From the NCBI GenBank assembly GCA_031460175.1, contig JAVKGW010000008.1, positions 1 to 64,000 of the forward strand: a DNA stretch of 64,000 nt, written 5' to 3'. The notes under the pieces are model-generated. The model did not search any database. It was not told where the DNA came from and saw only the letters and a program-made list of their open reading frames with translations. The translations under genes were made by a program, and so were the position numbers. This document shows positions 17,002 to 24,660 of the stretch, in pieces; the first letter of the stretch is position 1, and each line of letters starts with the position of its first letter. The DNA comes from Armatimonadota bacterium. GTDB taxonomy: Bacteria > Sysuimicrobiota > Sysuimicrobiia > Sysuimicrobiales > Sysuimicrobiaceae.

Positions 17002-18009
17002 TTACCGGACCACCACCGTGCCCTTCATCCCCACCATGGCGTGGATGGGACACCAGTAGGTGTAGGTGCCGGTCCGGATGAACCGGAGGCTGTAGCTGCG
17101 CGGTCCCGGAGCGCCCAGGGGCACCAGGATCCCGGAGTTGACGTAGCCGCTTCCCGCGTACTCCTTCTGTGGGGTGGGTGCGGCCACCCTGGGGTTGAGA
17201 AGGAGCTTGGGCGGGCCAGAGGCCTGCGGCTGCGGAACCACGAACGGCGGCACTTTCTCGCTTCCCACGAAGGTCACCGCGTGGATCTCGAAGGGGTCCC
17301 GCATCTCCCAGGTCACGGTGGTCCCGCGCTGCACCACGAGGGGTGCCCGGGTGAACCGCATCAACGAGTAACCGCCCTGGGCGTTGCCCACCAAGGACAC
17401 CCGAACCTCCCCGTTCCCGCGCACCTCAGTCCGCAGGCGGCTCAGCGCCTGTCTCCCGGCCTGCAAGGTGGCCCGCTGCTCCTGCCGACCCTGGCGGAGC
17501 ACCGCGGCCGGATCCCGGGGGAGCACGGTTCCCTCCGGGTGGACCCGGACGACCCCGGACATGGCCGGGCCGTGCACGATGCACGTGTAGACGTAGGTCC
17601 CGGGTCTGGTAAAGCGCAGGCGGTACCGGTAGCCGGCCCATGCCTTCGGATCCTCCGGCGGGACTCCGGAGTTCCGGTAGCCCTGTCCGTCGTACTCCGC
17701 CGGGCCCACGGGGAAGGCCACCTGCGGGTTTATGTATGCGGCCTTGCCCTCCGTCACGACCAGAGGCGGGAGCTGCCCTCCGCCCGCGAAGGCCACGTTG
17801 TGGAAGCCCTCAAACCGCCACTCCACCGTATCGCCCGCCGTGATGTCCACCACCCGCGGGTGGAAGGCGTTGGACCACACGCTGCCGTCCTGCGTCATCC
17901 CTCCCACGATCACCGTCCAGGTACGGGCCTGGGCTCCGACCCTTGGTCCTGCCACGAGGACGAGGGCCGCGACGGCGACCCCCGCGAGAACACGCCCCCC
18001 TTGCCCCAT
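17002..18009 (-). CDS. Secreted protein with two cupredoxin-like copper domains
   Basis: The 335-residue protein has a signal peptide (about 1-28, ending VGAQA) and two plastocyanin-like domains. The first has FHNVAF and YTCIVHGPAM; the second has FEIHAVTF and YWCPIHAMVGM. Each therefore keeps a His, then Cys-x2-His and a nearby Met, the ligand set of type 1 copper sites. Both domains also share an inserted stretch with YxGxGYxNSG (YDGQGYRNSG and YAGSGYVNSG), so they look like an internal duplication. It probably carries electrons or copper outside the membrane; the partner is unknown. GGAGGGGG precedes the ATG. Confidence 0.82.
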   Translation of the reverse strand: MGQGGRVLAGVAVAALVLVAGPRVGAQARTWTVIVGGMTQDGSVWSNAFHPRVVDITAGDTVEWRFEGFHNVAFAGGGQLPPLVVTEGKAAYINPQVAFPVGPAEYDGQGYRNSGVPPEDPKAWAGYRYRLRFTRPGTYVYTCIVHGPAMSGVVRVHPEGTVLPRDPAAVLRQGRQEQRATLQAGRQALSRLRTEVRGNGEVRVSLVGNAQGGYSLMRFTRAPLVVQRGTTVTWEMRDPFEIHAVTFVGSEKVPPFVVPQPQASGPPKLLLNPRVAAPTPQKEYAGSGYVNSGILVPLGAPGPRSYSLRFIRTGTYTYWCPIHAMVGMKGTVVVR

Positions 18010-18158
18010 ACCAACACCCCCTCCGAAGTTTTTCGAGGCCTCTGATGTGGAGCGTAACCGCGGCCTGCCCCTCCGGCATCCGTAAAAAGGCGGATATCCC
18101 CCGGGAACCCAGATGGTGGTGGGAGCGTACGGCGGAAGGGCGGACGGATGGCCCGAAC

Positions 18159-20606
18159 TTACCTCCCGGCCGCCCCTCCCCCATCGTACGCGGCGTCCGT
18201 GGAGGAGGCGATCCCCTGCTCCACGGCCCATGCGGCGATCTGGGCCCGGGACCGGAAACCCAGTTTGTTGAGAATGTGCAGCACGTGGGTATCGACCGTG
18301 CGCTCGGAGACCCCGAGCTCTGCGGCGATGTCGCGGTTCGTGAGCCCGTGGGCGATCCAGCCCACCACCTGTCGCTCCCGCGGGGAGAGGCGCATGTTCC
18401 ACCTCTCCTCAAGGGCCTCCCGGATCACCTCCGCGAGGGGAAGGGTGCTTCCTTTGACGCGTTCCGCCTCAAATCCGGTCGCACCCAGGGCCGCACGGGC
18501 CCGGTGGGAGGCGGCCTCGATGACTGCGCGTTGGGGGACCGGCGGTGGGGCGCCCACCTGGCTTCGCAGGCCCTCCGCCGCCCCCAGCCACCGCGCCGTG
18601 GCCCGGGGATCCGTTGCGAGCGTGGCAAGTCCTTCCAGGCACTCCGCAACGCCCCTCCGGGATCCCAGGACCCAGCGCAGGGCTAAGCTATCGCGGTACA
18701 TCCGCCCGGCGTCCCTCCCCCGGTTCATGGCCCGAGCAGCCGCCCCGAGATCCGCCAGCGTCTCTGCGATCCGGATCTTGTCCTGCAGATCCCGGAACCG
18801 CCCAAGGCCCTGCTCCAGGAGGTTGTGGGCTTCCTCGTATCGGCCGAGCTGGTGGGCGGCCTGGCCCATCTCCTGGAGGCACACCGCCATGCCCCATGGA
18901 TCCCCGTGTTGCCGGTACAGGGCCATGGCCTCCAGGAGGAGGCTTCGGGCCTTTTCCGGCTTTCCCTTCGCGAGCGCCACCAGCGCGAGGCTGGAGCAGG
19001 AGATCGCCACGCCCCAGGGATGACCCGTCCCCCGGTAGCGCCGCAGTCCCTCCTTCAGGTAGGAAGCCGCGCGGCGGTAGTCCCCCCGGGCCAGGGCCAC
19101 GTGGGCGAGGATCCTCGAGGTGGAGGCAATTCCAAGCGCATCCCCCGCCGCGGTGAACCCCTCCAGGGCCGCCCGTCCCTGATCCTCGGCCACCCCGAGG
19201 TCGTCCATCACCCAGGCCAGTAACGCCAGGGCCCGCAGGGCCCGAGCCCGCGGAATCGATTTCCCCTCCCCCAGATCCAGGACGCGTCGGAGCCACATCC
19301 GGCCCTCGACCCAGTGCCCGCGCAGGGCCCAGAACTCCCCGAGGGCAGCCGCGAGGGCGAGGGCGGAGGAGGTGTCCGCGCGGTTCAGGAAAGCCTGGAT
19401 CGCCGCCCGCAAGTTGTCGTGCTCGGCCTCCAGCTGGTCCAGGGTTTCGGCCTGCACGGGACCCGCAAGGCCTGCATCGACCTGTTCCGCGAACGCGAGG
19501 AAGAAGTGGGCGTGTCGGACTTCCACCGCTTCGGCCTCCCCGCTCAGCCCGAGCTGCTCCAGGGCGAACTCCCGGATGGACTCCAGCATGCGGAATCGCA
19601 TGTGCCGTGCGGCGGGATCCCGATCCAATAGACTCTTGTCCAGGAGAGCGGCAAGTGCTTCCAGCATCCCCTCCTCAGGCACCCCGCAAACCGCCGCCGC
19701 TGCCTCCAGGGTGAAGCCGCCGCGGAACACTCCGAGCTGGCGGAAGACCCGCTTCAGGTCGGGCGGGAGCAGGGCGTAGCTCCACCCGATGGCGGCCCGC
19801 AGGGTCCGGTGGCGCTCCGGGAGATCCCGGGCCGCCCGGTCGAGCAGCGAAAGCCGGTGGTCCAGGCGCTCCAGGACGGCCTGAGGGGGGAGCGAGGCGA
19901 ACGCCGCGGCCGCGAGCTCCAGGGCCAGGGGAAGCCCGTCCAACCGCACGCACAGCTCGGCCACCGCCCGGGCGTTCCGGGCATCGAGCCGGAAAGCCCG
20001 GTCTACGGCCCTCACGCGGTCCACGAGGAGGGCCACGGAGGGGACCCTGAGGAGGCGGTCTACCCTCGAGAGGCCGCGGAGGTCGGGCACCTCGAGGGGG
20101 GCCACGTGAAACCGGTGTTCGCCCCGCAACCGCAGGGGCTCCCGGCTGGTGACGAGCACCTGCAGGCCTCCTGTCGCTTCCAGCAGGCGCGCCACTTCCC
20201 AGGCAGCCGCCACCAGGTGCTCGAAGTTGTCCAGCACCAGCAGCAGGCGCTTCTTCCACAGGGCCGTGCCGAGGTACTCCACGGGCGGTTGCCCCGGGGG
20301 AATCCGCACGCCCAAAACCCGGGCGACGGTCGGCACGGCCAAGGAGGCATCCGAAACGGGGGCCAGGTCCACGAAGCCGACGCCGTCCCGGAACGCTCCC
20401 GCGCAGCCGTGGGCGCATTCCACCGCGAGCCGGGTCTTCCCCACCCCGGGCGGCCCCGTCAGGGTCAGCAGCCGCACCCTGGACTCCATGAGGAGGGTGC
20501 AGACCTGCATGACCTCTCCCTTGCGCCCCACGAGGGGCGTGGTGGGCACGGGGATCCGGATGCGTCTCAAACCTCGCCCTCGGATGGAGCTTCCATCCCG
20601 GGGCAC
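18159..20606 (-). CDS. Large ATPase/TPR transcriptional regulator with LuxR HTH
   Basis: The 815-residue protein has an NTPase domain with Walker A GPPGVGKTR and Walker B LLLVLDNFEH, a winged-helix and TPR-rich middle (about 330-720), and a C-terminal LuxR-type HTH (LSPRERQVVGWIAHGLTNRD, GVSERTVDTHV). This is the architecture of LuxR-type ATPase activators (LAL/AfsR-like), where signal and ATP binding govern DNA binding. The start is uncertain: GTG 20606 and TTG 20570 are candidates, while the longest frame would run into the divergent sulfur-carrier gene. Targets are unknown; the divergent cysteine operon is the nearest candidate. Confidence 0.82.
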   Translation of the reverse strand: MPRDGSSIRGRGLRRIRIPVPTTPLVGRKGEVMQVCTLLMESRVRLLTLTGPPGVGKTRLAVECAHGCAGAFRDGVGFVDLAPVSDASLAVPTVARVLGVRIPPGQPPVEYLGTALWKKRLLLVLDNFEHLVAAAWEVARLLEATGGLQVLVTSREPLRLRGEHRFHVAPLEVPDLRGLSRVDRLLRVPSVALLVDRVRAVDRAFRLDARNARAVAELCVRLDGLPLALELAAAAFASLPPQAVLERLDHRLSLLDRAARDLPERHRTLRAAIGWSYALLPPDLKRVFRQLGVFRGGFTLEAAAAVCGVPEEGMLEALAALLDKSLLDRDPAARHMRFRMLESIREFALEQLGLSGEAEAVEVRHAHFFLAFAEQVDAGLAGPVQAETLDQLEAEHDNLRAAIQAFLNRADTSSALALAAALGEFWALRGHWVEGRMWLRRVLDLGEGKSIPRARALRALALLAWVMDDLGVAEDQGRAALEGFTAAGDALGIASTSRILAHVALARGDYRRAASYLKEGLRRYRGTGHPWGVAISCSSLALVALAKGKPEKARSLLLEAMALYRQHGDPWGMAVCLQEMGQAAHQLGRYEEAHNLLEQGLGRFRDLQDKIRIAETLADLGAAARAMNRGRDAGRMYRDSLALRWVLGSRRGVAECLEGLATLATDPRATARWLGAAEGLRSQVGAPPPVPQRAVIEAASHRARAALGATGFEAERVKGSTLPLAEVIREALEERWNMRLSPRERQVVGWIAHGLTNRDIAAELGVSERTVDTHVLHILNKLGFRSRAQIAAWAVEQGIASSTDAAYDGGGAAGR

Positions 20607-20681
20607 CGATTCCTGCCACCCGCACGGGACCGGGAGTCCGTGGTAGACTGCTTCCGGAGCGTTAGGACCGGAGGTGAACCC

Positions 20682-20960
20682 ATGCCGATCGTCTACCTTC
20701 CCACGCCCCTGCGCCGGCTGACGAACGGCCAGGCCCGGGTCCAGGTGCCGCCCGGTACCGTGGAGGAGGTGCTCCATGCCCTAGACGCCCAGTTCCCCGG
20801 GCTGCGGGCCCAGATCTGCGACGAACAGGGCGAGGTGAAGGCCTTCATTAACGTGTTCGTGAACGGCACGGAGATCCGGGCGCTCCAGGGCCGCAAGACC
20901 CTCGTGGGCCCGGAGGATGAGGTGTCCATCATCCCCGCCATGGCGGGAGGCAAGCGGTGA
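20682..20960 (+). CDS. MoaD/ThiS-family sulfur carrier protein (CysO-like)
   Basis: The 92-residue ubiquitin-fold protein has VQVPPGTVEEVLHALDAQFP, FINVFVNG and a C-terminal PEDEVSIIPAMAGGKR. Carriers of this family are thiocarboxylated on a terminal Gly-Gly and donate sulfur. Here Lys-Arg follow the Gly-Gly, so the tail would need trimming before activation. The JAMM protease encoded four genes downstream is the obvious candidate. The genetic setting (CysM and JAMM protease) points to a CysO-like role in cysteine synthesis rather than molybdopterin. No activating E1-like enzyme is in the window. GAGGTGAACC precedes the ATG, and the stop overlaps the next start. Confidence 0.88.
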   Translation: MPIVYLPTPLRRLTNGQARVQVPPGTVEEVLHALDAQFPGLRAQICDEQGEVKAFINVFVNGTEIRALQGRKTLVGPEDEVSIIPAMAGGKR

Positions 20961-21808
20961 CGGGCGGAGAGAGTTCCGCGGGCTTGCTCCCGGCGATCCA
21001 CCGGGCCTTCCCGGACCTGGCCTTCGTGCCCACGGAGGACGTCCTGCTGCACGAGGAGTGCGATCCCGAACGGGTGGCGCGTCTGTGTGAGCGCCTGCGG
21101 GAGGAGGGGGTCCTCCGCAATCCGCCCATCGCCGCGCGGCTGGGATCCCGGGCGGTGGTCCTGGACGGTGCCAACCGCACGGAGGCCTTGCGGGAACTGG
21201 GCGCCTGCTACGTCCTCCTGCAGCGGGTGGACTACGAGGATCCCGCGGTGGAACTCCGCACCTGGCGGCACCTGGTCACGGAGGTTCCCCCGGACCTGGA
21301 AGACCGCCTCCGGGAGCTGATGCCCGTGGAGCGGATGGAGCACCGGGAGGCGGTGCGGGCCCTGGAGGAGGGACGGATCCTGGCGTACATGTGGCGACCC
21401 GAGGGCACCCTCGGGCTTCCGCGCGGCGCCGACCTCTTGGAGGACGTCGCACGGCTGCGGGCCCTCGTGGCCGCGTATAAGGGTACCGCCCGCATCCACC
21501 GGGTCCTGGGCGAGGATCCCGAGGTCCTGGCCCGGGAGTACGGGGAGGTGGGCATGCTGGTGGTTTTCCCCACGTTTGCCAAGCGGGAGATCCTGGAGAT
21601 GGCGCACAACGGCCTGAAGCTCCCTACAGGGATCACGCGGCACGTGATTCCGGGACGGGCCCTGCGGGTGAACATGCCCCTGGAGCGGATGCTCCGGGAA
21701 GATCCCCTCCCATCCCTCCAGGCGTGGCTGGAGAGGTGGATGCGGGAAAAGGTGCGCACCCACCAGGTGCGGTACTACGCGGAGCCCACGTTCCTGTTCG
21801 ACGAGTGA
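20957..21808 (+). CDS. ParB/Srx-fold protein, probable free-serine kinase (SerK/SbnI-like)
   Basis: The 283-residue protein has an N-terminal ParB/sulfiredoxin-like domain with VLLHEECDPERV and VVLDGANRTEALRELG. Archaeal SerK and staphylococcal SbnI share this fold, with a catalytic Glu near the first motif and a DGxxR-type phosphate-binding motif. They phosphorylate free serine to O-phosphoserine. A C-terminal domain of about 150 residues follows. The GTG start overlaps the carrier stop (GTGA), and CysM follows after four bases, so the context strongly favours phosphoserine supply over DNA partition. Kinase activity is inferred, not proven by sequence. Confidence 0.7.
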   Translation: MTGGESSAGLLPAIHRAFPDLAFVPTEDVLLHEECDPERVARLCERLREEGVLRNPPIAARLGSRAVVLDGANRTEALRELGACYVLLQRVDYEDPAVELRTWRHLVTEVPPDLEDRLRELMPVERMEHREAVRALEEGRILAYMWRPEGTLGLPRGADLLEDVARLRALVAAYKGTARIHRVLGEDPEVLAREYGEVGMLVVFPTFAKREILEMAHNGLKLPTGITRHVIPGRALRVNMPLERMLREDPLPSLQAWLERWMREKVRTHQVRYYAEPTFLFDE

Positions 21809-21812
21809 GGCC

Positions 21813-22751
21813 ATGGCGTACCGGTTCGTCTCCGCGAAACCCCAGATCGGCGAGGACCTGCTGAACCGGATCGGAAACACGCCGTTGCTGCGCCTGCGCA
21901 GGATCTCCCAGGATCTGCCCCCGGGGGTGGAGATCTACATCAAGGCGGAGTGGTTCAACCCGGGGGGATCCGTGAAGGACCGGCCCGTGCTTCGGATGAT
22001 CGAGGAGGCGGAGCGGGCGGGGCTTCTGACCCCCGACAAGATCATCCTGGATTCCACCAGCGGCAACGCGGGCATCGCCTACGCCATGATCGGGGCCGTG
22101 AAGGGCTACCGGGTGAAGCTCGTGATGCCCGCCAACGCCAGCGAGGAGCGCAAGCGCCGCATCCGGGCGTACGGGGCGGAGATCGTCTTCTCGGATCCCC
22201 TGGAGGGGTCCGACGGCGCCATCCTCCTGGCGCGGGAGATCTACGCCCAGGACCCCGACCGGTACTACAAGCCGGACCAGTACAACAACCCCGCCAACTG
22301 GCGCGCCCACTACGACACCACGGGCCCGGAGATCATCGCGCAGACGGAGGGACGCATCACCCACTTCGTGGGCACCCTGGGGACCACGGGCACCGTCACC
22401 GGGGTGGGCCGGCGGCTGCGGGAGTTCTCCCCGGACGTGGAGGTCATCGCGGTGGAGCCCGACAGCCCCCTCCACGCCATCGAGGGCCTCAAGCACATCG
22501 AGAGCTCGATCCGGCCCGGGATCTACGATCCCACGGTCCACCACCGGAAGATCGGGGTGAGCACAGAGGCCGCGTACGAGATGGCCCGGCGGCTGGCCCG
22601 GGAGGAGGCCCTGTTCGTGGGACCGTCCACAGGGGCGGCCATGGCCGCGGCCCTGCAGGTGGCCCGGGAACTGGAAGAGGCCGTGATGGTGGTCCTGGCC
22701 CCGGACGGGGGGGACCGGTACCTCACCACCCCGCTCTGGCGGGATCTGTGA
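21813..22751 (+). CDS. cysM: Cysteine synthase, CysM type
   Basis: The 312-residue fold-type II PLP enzyme has IGNTPLLRL, NPGGSVKDRP with the PLP-binding Lys55, STSGNAGIAYA (the substrate loop), VGTLGTTGTVTGVGRR and VGPSTGAA. Overall it resembles Mycobacterium CysM, which uses O-phosphoserine and a thiocarboxylated CysO. Clustering with a carrier, a serine kinase-like protein and a JAMM protease supports that substrate use. Ordinary O-acetylserine sulfhydrylase activity cannot be excluded from sequence. Confidence 0.92.
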   Translation: MAYRFVSAKPQIGEDLLNRIGNTPLLRLRRISQDLPPGVEIYIKAEWFNPGGSVKDRPVLRMIEEAERAGLLTPDKIILDSTSGNAGIAYAMIGAVKGYRVKLVMPANASEERKRRIRAYGAEIVFSDPLEGSDGAILLAREIYAQDPDRYYKPDQYNNPANWRAHYDTTGPEIIAQTEGRITHFVGTLGTTGTVTGVGRRLREFSPDVEVIAVEPDSPLHAIEGLKHIESSIRPGIYDPTVHHRKIGVSTEAAYEMARRLAREEALFVGPSTGAAMAAALQVARELEEAVMVVLAPDGGDRYLTTPLWRDL

Positions 22752-22766
22752 AAGGGGAGTAAAGTG

Positions 22767-23162
22767 ATGTTGAGGATCCGAGCCGATCACCTGGAGGAGA
22801 TGGTGGCCCACGCCCGGGCGGAAGCCCCGAACGAGTGCGTGGGGCTGCTCTTCGGCCGGGACGGACGGGTGGAGCGGATCTGGCGGGGGACGAACGTGCA
22901 TCGGAGTCCCTTTTCCTACCAGATGGACCCCGCGGAGCTGCTGCGGGCGTTCCGGGAGATGGAGGCCGCGGGCCTGGAGCTGGTGGGGATCTACCACTCC
23001 CATCCTGCGTCTCCCGCCTACCCCTCAAGGACGGATGTGGCCCGGGCGTACTATCCGGAGGCGGCATACGTCATCATCTCCCTCCAGGAGGACCCTCCTT
23101 CGGTGCGGGCGTTCCGGATCCAGGACGGCCGGGTCACGGAAGAGGACGTGAGGGTGGAATGA
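22767..23162 (+). CDS. JAMM/MPN+ metalloprotease (Mec+-like)
   Basis: The 131-residue protein carries a complete JAMM zinc site: Glu23 in NECVGLL, then His77-Ser-His79-Pro and Asp90, in the order H-x-H-x10-D. In Mycobacterium, Mec+ cuts cysteine from the CysO-cysteine adduct made by CysM; related JAMM proteases trim carriers that have extra residues after Gly-Gly. Both jobs are possible here. I chose ATG 22767 over GTG 22764 because GGGGAG lies nine bases before it. The stop overlaps the next start (ATGA). Confidence 0.92.
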   Translation: MLRIRADHLEEMVAHARAEAPNECVGLLFGRDGRVERIWRGTNVHRSPFSYQMDPAELLRAFREMEAAGLELVGIYHSHPASPAYPSRTDVARAYYPEAAYVIISLQEDPPSVRAFRIQDGRVTEEDVRVE

Positions 23163-23617
23163 GGGTTTCCACACGGGCGGAGTACGGCATCCGGGCCCTC
23201 ATCGACCTCGCCATGTTCGAGGCTCTGGGGCCGGTGCAGACCCACGACATCGCCCGCCGCCAGGGACTCCCGGAACCCTACCTCAACCAGATCCTCAGTG
23301 CCCTGCGGCGGGCGGGGCTCGTGGTGAGCAAGCGGGGGCCTGGCGGGGGACACCTGTTGAGCCGCCCGCCGGAGGAGATCTACCTGGCGGACGTCTTCCT
23401 TGCCCTGGAGGGCACTCCCTCGCCCTGGGAGTGCGTGGACACCTCCGATCCCAACTGCGCCTTCGCGCTCGGCTGTGGCCTGCGGCCCCTGTGGCAGCGG
23501 ATCAAGGAGGCAACAGAGCACGTCCTCCGCACCACCACCCTCGCCGACCTCCTCCCGCGTCCCCTCCTCCCAGCCCAGCCGGATCGCGGCAGGCTCCGCC
23601 CCTCCACCCGCGTCTAG
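23159..23617 (+). CDS. Rrf2-family transcriptional regulator with three-cysteine motif
   Basis: The 152-residue protein starts MRVSTRAEYGIRAL and has the Rrf2 winged helix with recognition segment EPYLNQILSALRRAGLV. Cys92, Cys100 and Cys106 (C-x7-C-x5-C) are spaced as in Rrf2 proteins that bind an iron-sulfur cluster, such as IscR and NsrR. As the last gene of the cysteine operon it may sense sulfur or Fe-S status and regulate the operon, like CymR or IscR. It may bind no cluster, which sequence alone cannot tell. Confidence 0.9.
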   Translation: MRVSTRAEYGIRALIDLAMFEALGPVQTHDIARRQGLPEPYLNQILSALRRAGLVVSKRGPGGGHLLSRPPEEIYLADVFLALEGTPSPWECVDTSDPNCAFALGCGLRPLWQRIKEATEHVLRTTTLADLLPRPLLPAQPDRGRLRPSTRV

Positions 23618-23658
23618 GCCCCGCAAACCCGATCCGTACCCCCACCGGACGCGTGGGG

Positions 23659-23664
23659 TATAAT
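23659..23664 (+). promoter_or_regulatory. Candidate -10 box for the ECF sigma gene
   Basis: A perfect TATAAT lies 28 bp before the sigma factor start. I see no good -35 box at 16-18 bp upstream, so the promoter call rests on the -10 box alone. Confidence 0.45.
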
Positions 23665-23691
23665 GGGCCGGGAGGATGGGAAATCCGGAAG

Positions 23692-24372
23692 ATGGGGAAG
23701 CCGTTGACGAAACCGGAGCAGGAGTCCTGGACGGTGCACCGGGATGTGGGAACATCCCCTCCCGCAGACACCGTCGCGCGCCGCAAGCGGTTCGAGGAGA
23801 TGGTGGCCCAGCACCTGGACGCCCTCTACGCGGCGGCCCTCCGGCTCACCCGGAACCGTCAGGATGCGGAGGACTTGCTGCAGGAGACCCTGCTGAAGGC
23901 GTGGCGGTCCTACCACACCTTCGAGGAGGGCACCAACGCCCGGGCGTGGCTGTTCCGCATCCTGATGAACGCCCACATCGACCGGTACCGCAAGGCCACC
24001 CGGGAACCCGAGCTGAGCGACGTGGAGGACGTGGGCGAGTTCTACCTGTACACCAAGGTGCAGGAGTCCGAGCAGCTACGGGGGGCGGGAGACCCGGAGA
24101 GGCTGCTGGAGCGCATCATGGAGCACGAGGTGCGGGAGGCCCTGGAGAGCCTTCCCGAGCACTTCCGCCGCGTGGTGATCCTCGCGGACCTGCAGGGCTT
24201 CTCGTATAAAGAGATCGCGGACATCCTGGGGATCCCCGTGGGGACCGTCATGTCCCGCCTCTTCCGGGGCCGGAGGTTGCTGCAGAAGAAGCTGTGGGAC
24301 TACGTGCGGACCCACCATCGGATCTCGGCGGGCCCATCCGCCTCATCAGAGGCCGGTGCGGCCGAGGGGTAG
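23692..24372 (+). CDS. ECF-family RNA polymerase sigma factor
   Basis: The 226-residue protein has sigma-2 (LDALYAAALRLTRNRQDAED, then ETLLKAWRSYHTFEEGTNA) and sigma-4 (LPEHFRRVVILADLQGFSY, GIPVGTVMSRLFRGRRLLQ). It lacks regions 1.1 and 3, as in group 4 (ECF) factors of the SigE/SigH/RpoE class. The next gene encodes a zinc anti-sigma protein and starts on the last base of this stop codon, a classic sigma/anti-sigma pair. The stimulus is probably redox or envelope stress. Targets may include the efflux genes downstream, which is inference. Confidence 0.92.
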   Translation: MGKPLTKPEQESWTVHRDVGTSPPADTVARRKRFEEMVAQHLDALYAAALRLTRNRQDAEDLLQETLLKAWRSYHTFEEGTNARAWLFRILMNAHIDRYRKATREPELSDVEDVGEFYLYTKVQESEQLRGAGDPERLLERIMEHEVREALESLPEHFRRVVILADLQGFSYKEIADILGIPVGTVMSRLFRGRRLLQKKLWDYVRTHHRISAGPSASSEAGAAEG

Positions 24373-24623
24373 TGGGGGCGAGCGTCTTGGACTGCCGGGA
24401 GTTCGCACAACGGCTCTGGACGTTCCTGGACGGGGAGCTCGATGACGGCGCCTGCCAGGAGCTCCGGGCGCACCTGGAGCGGTGCCCGGAGTGCTGGGCG
24501 CACTACCGGTTCGAGGGGGTCCTCCGCGACTTCGTCCGCCGGTGCTGCCAGGAGCCCGCTCCGGAGATCGTCCGCCGCCGCGTGATCCGATTCATCGCCC
24601 GGCTCACCGCCCGCGAAGGGTAG
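24372..24623 (+). CDS. Zinc-binding anti-sigma factor (ZAS/zf-HC2)
   Basis: The 83-residue protein has the ZAS motif HLERCPEC (H-x3-C-x2-C) preceded by LDCREFAQRLWTFLDGELDD. It has no membrane helix, so it resembles soluble RsrA-type redox-sensing anti-sigma factors. It should hold the upstream ECF sigma factor until oxidation or zinc loss. The start is GTG 24372 after GAGGGGT; TTG 24387 is an alternative. An additional CC pair occurs near residue 57. Confidence 0.87.
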   Translation: MGASVLDCREFAQRLWTFLDGELDDGACQELRAHLERCPECWAHYRFEGVLRDFVRRCCQEPAPEIVRRRVIRFIARLTAREG

Positions 24624-24660
24624 CTGCGCGCCCTTCCGGGGGCGGTGTTACAATCCCGCC

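Noticed and set aside
20682-20960. MoaD for molybdopterin, supported by moaB elsewhere in the window.
   Set aside because: moaB is 18 kb away in another unit, while the adjacent genes are CysM and a JAMM protease.
20957-21808. ParB-like protein as a chromosome partition factor.
   Set aside because: No parA, no parS-like repeats, no HTH segment after the ParB fold, and the gene is embedded in a cysteine operon.
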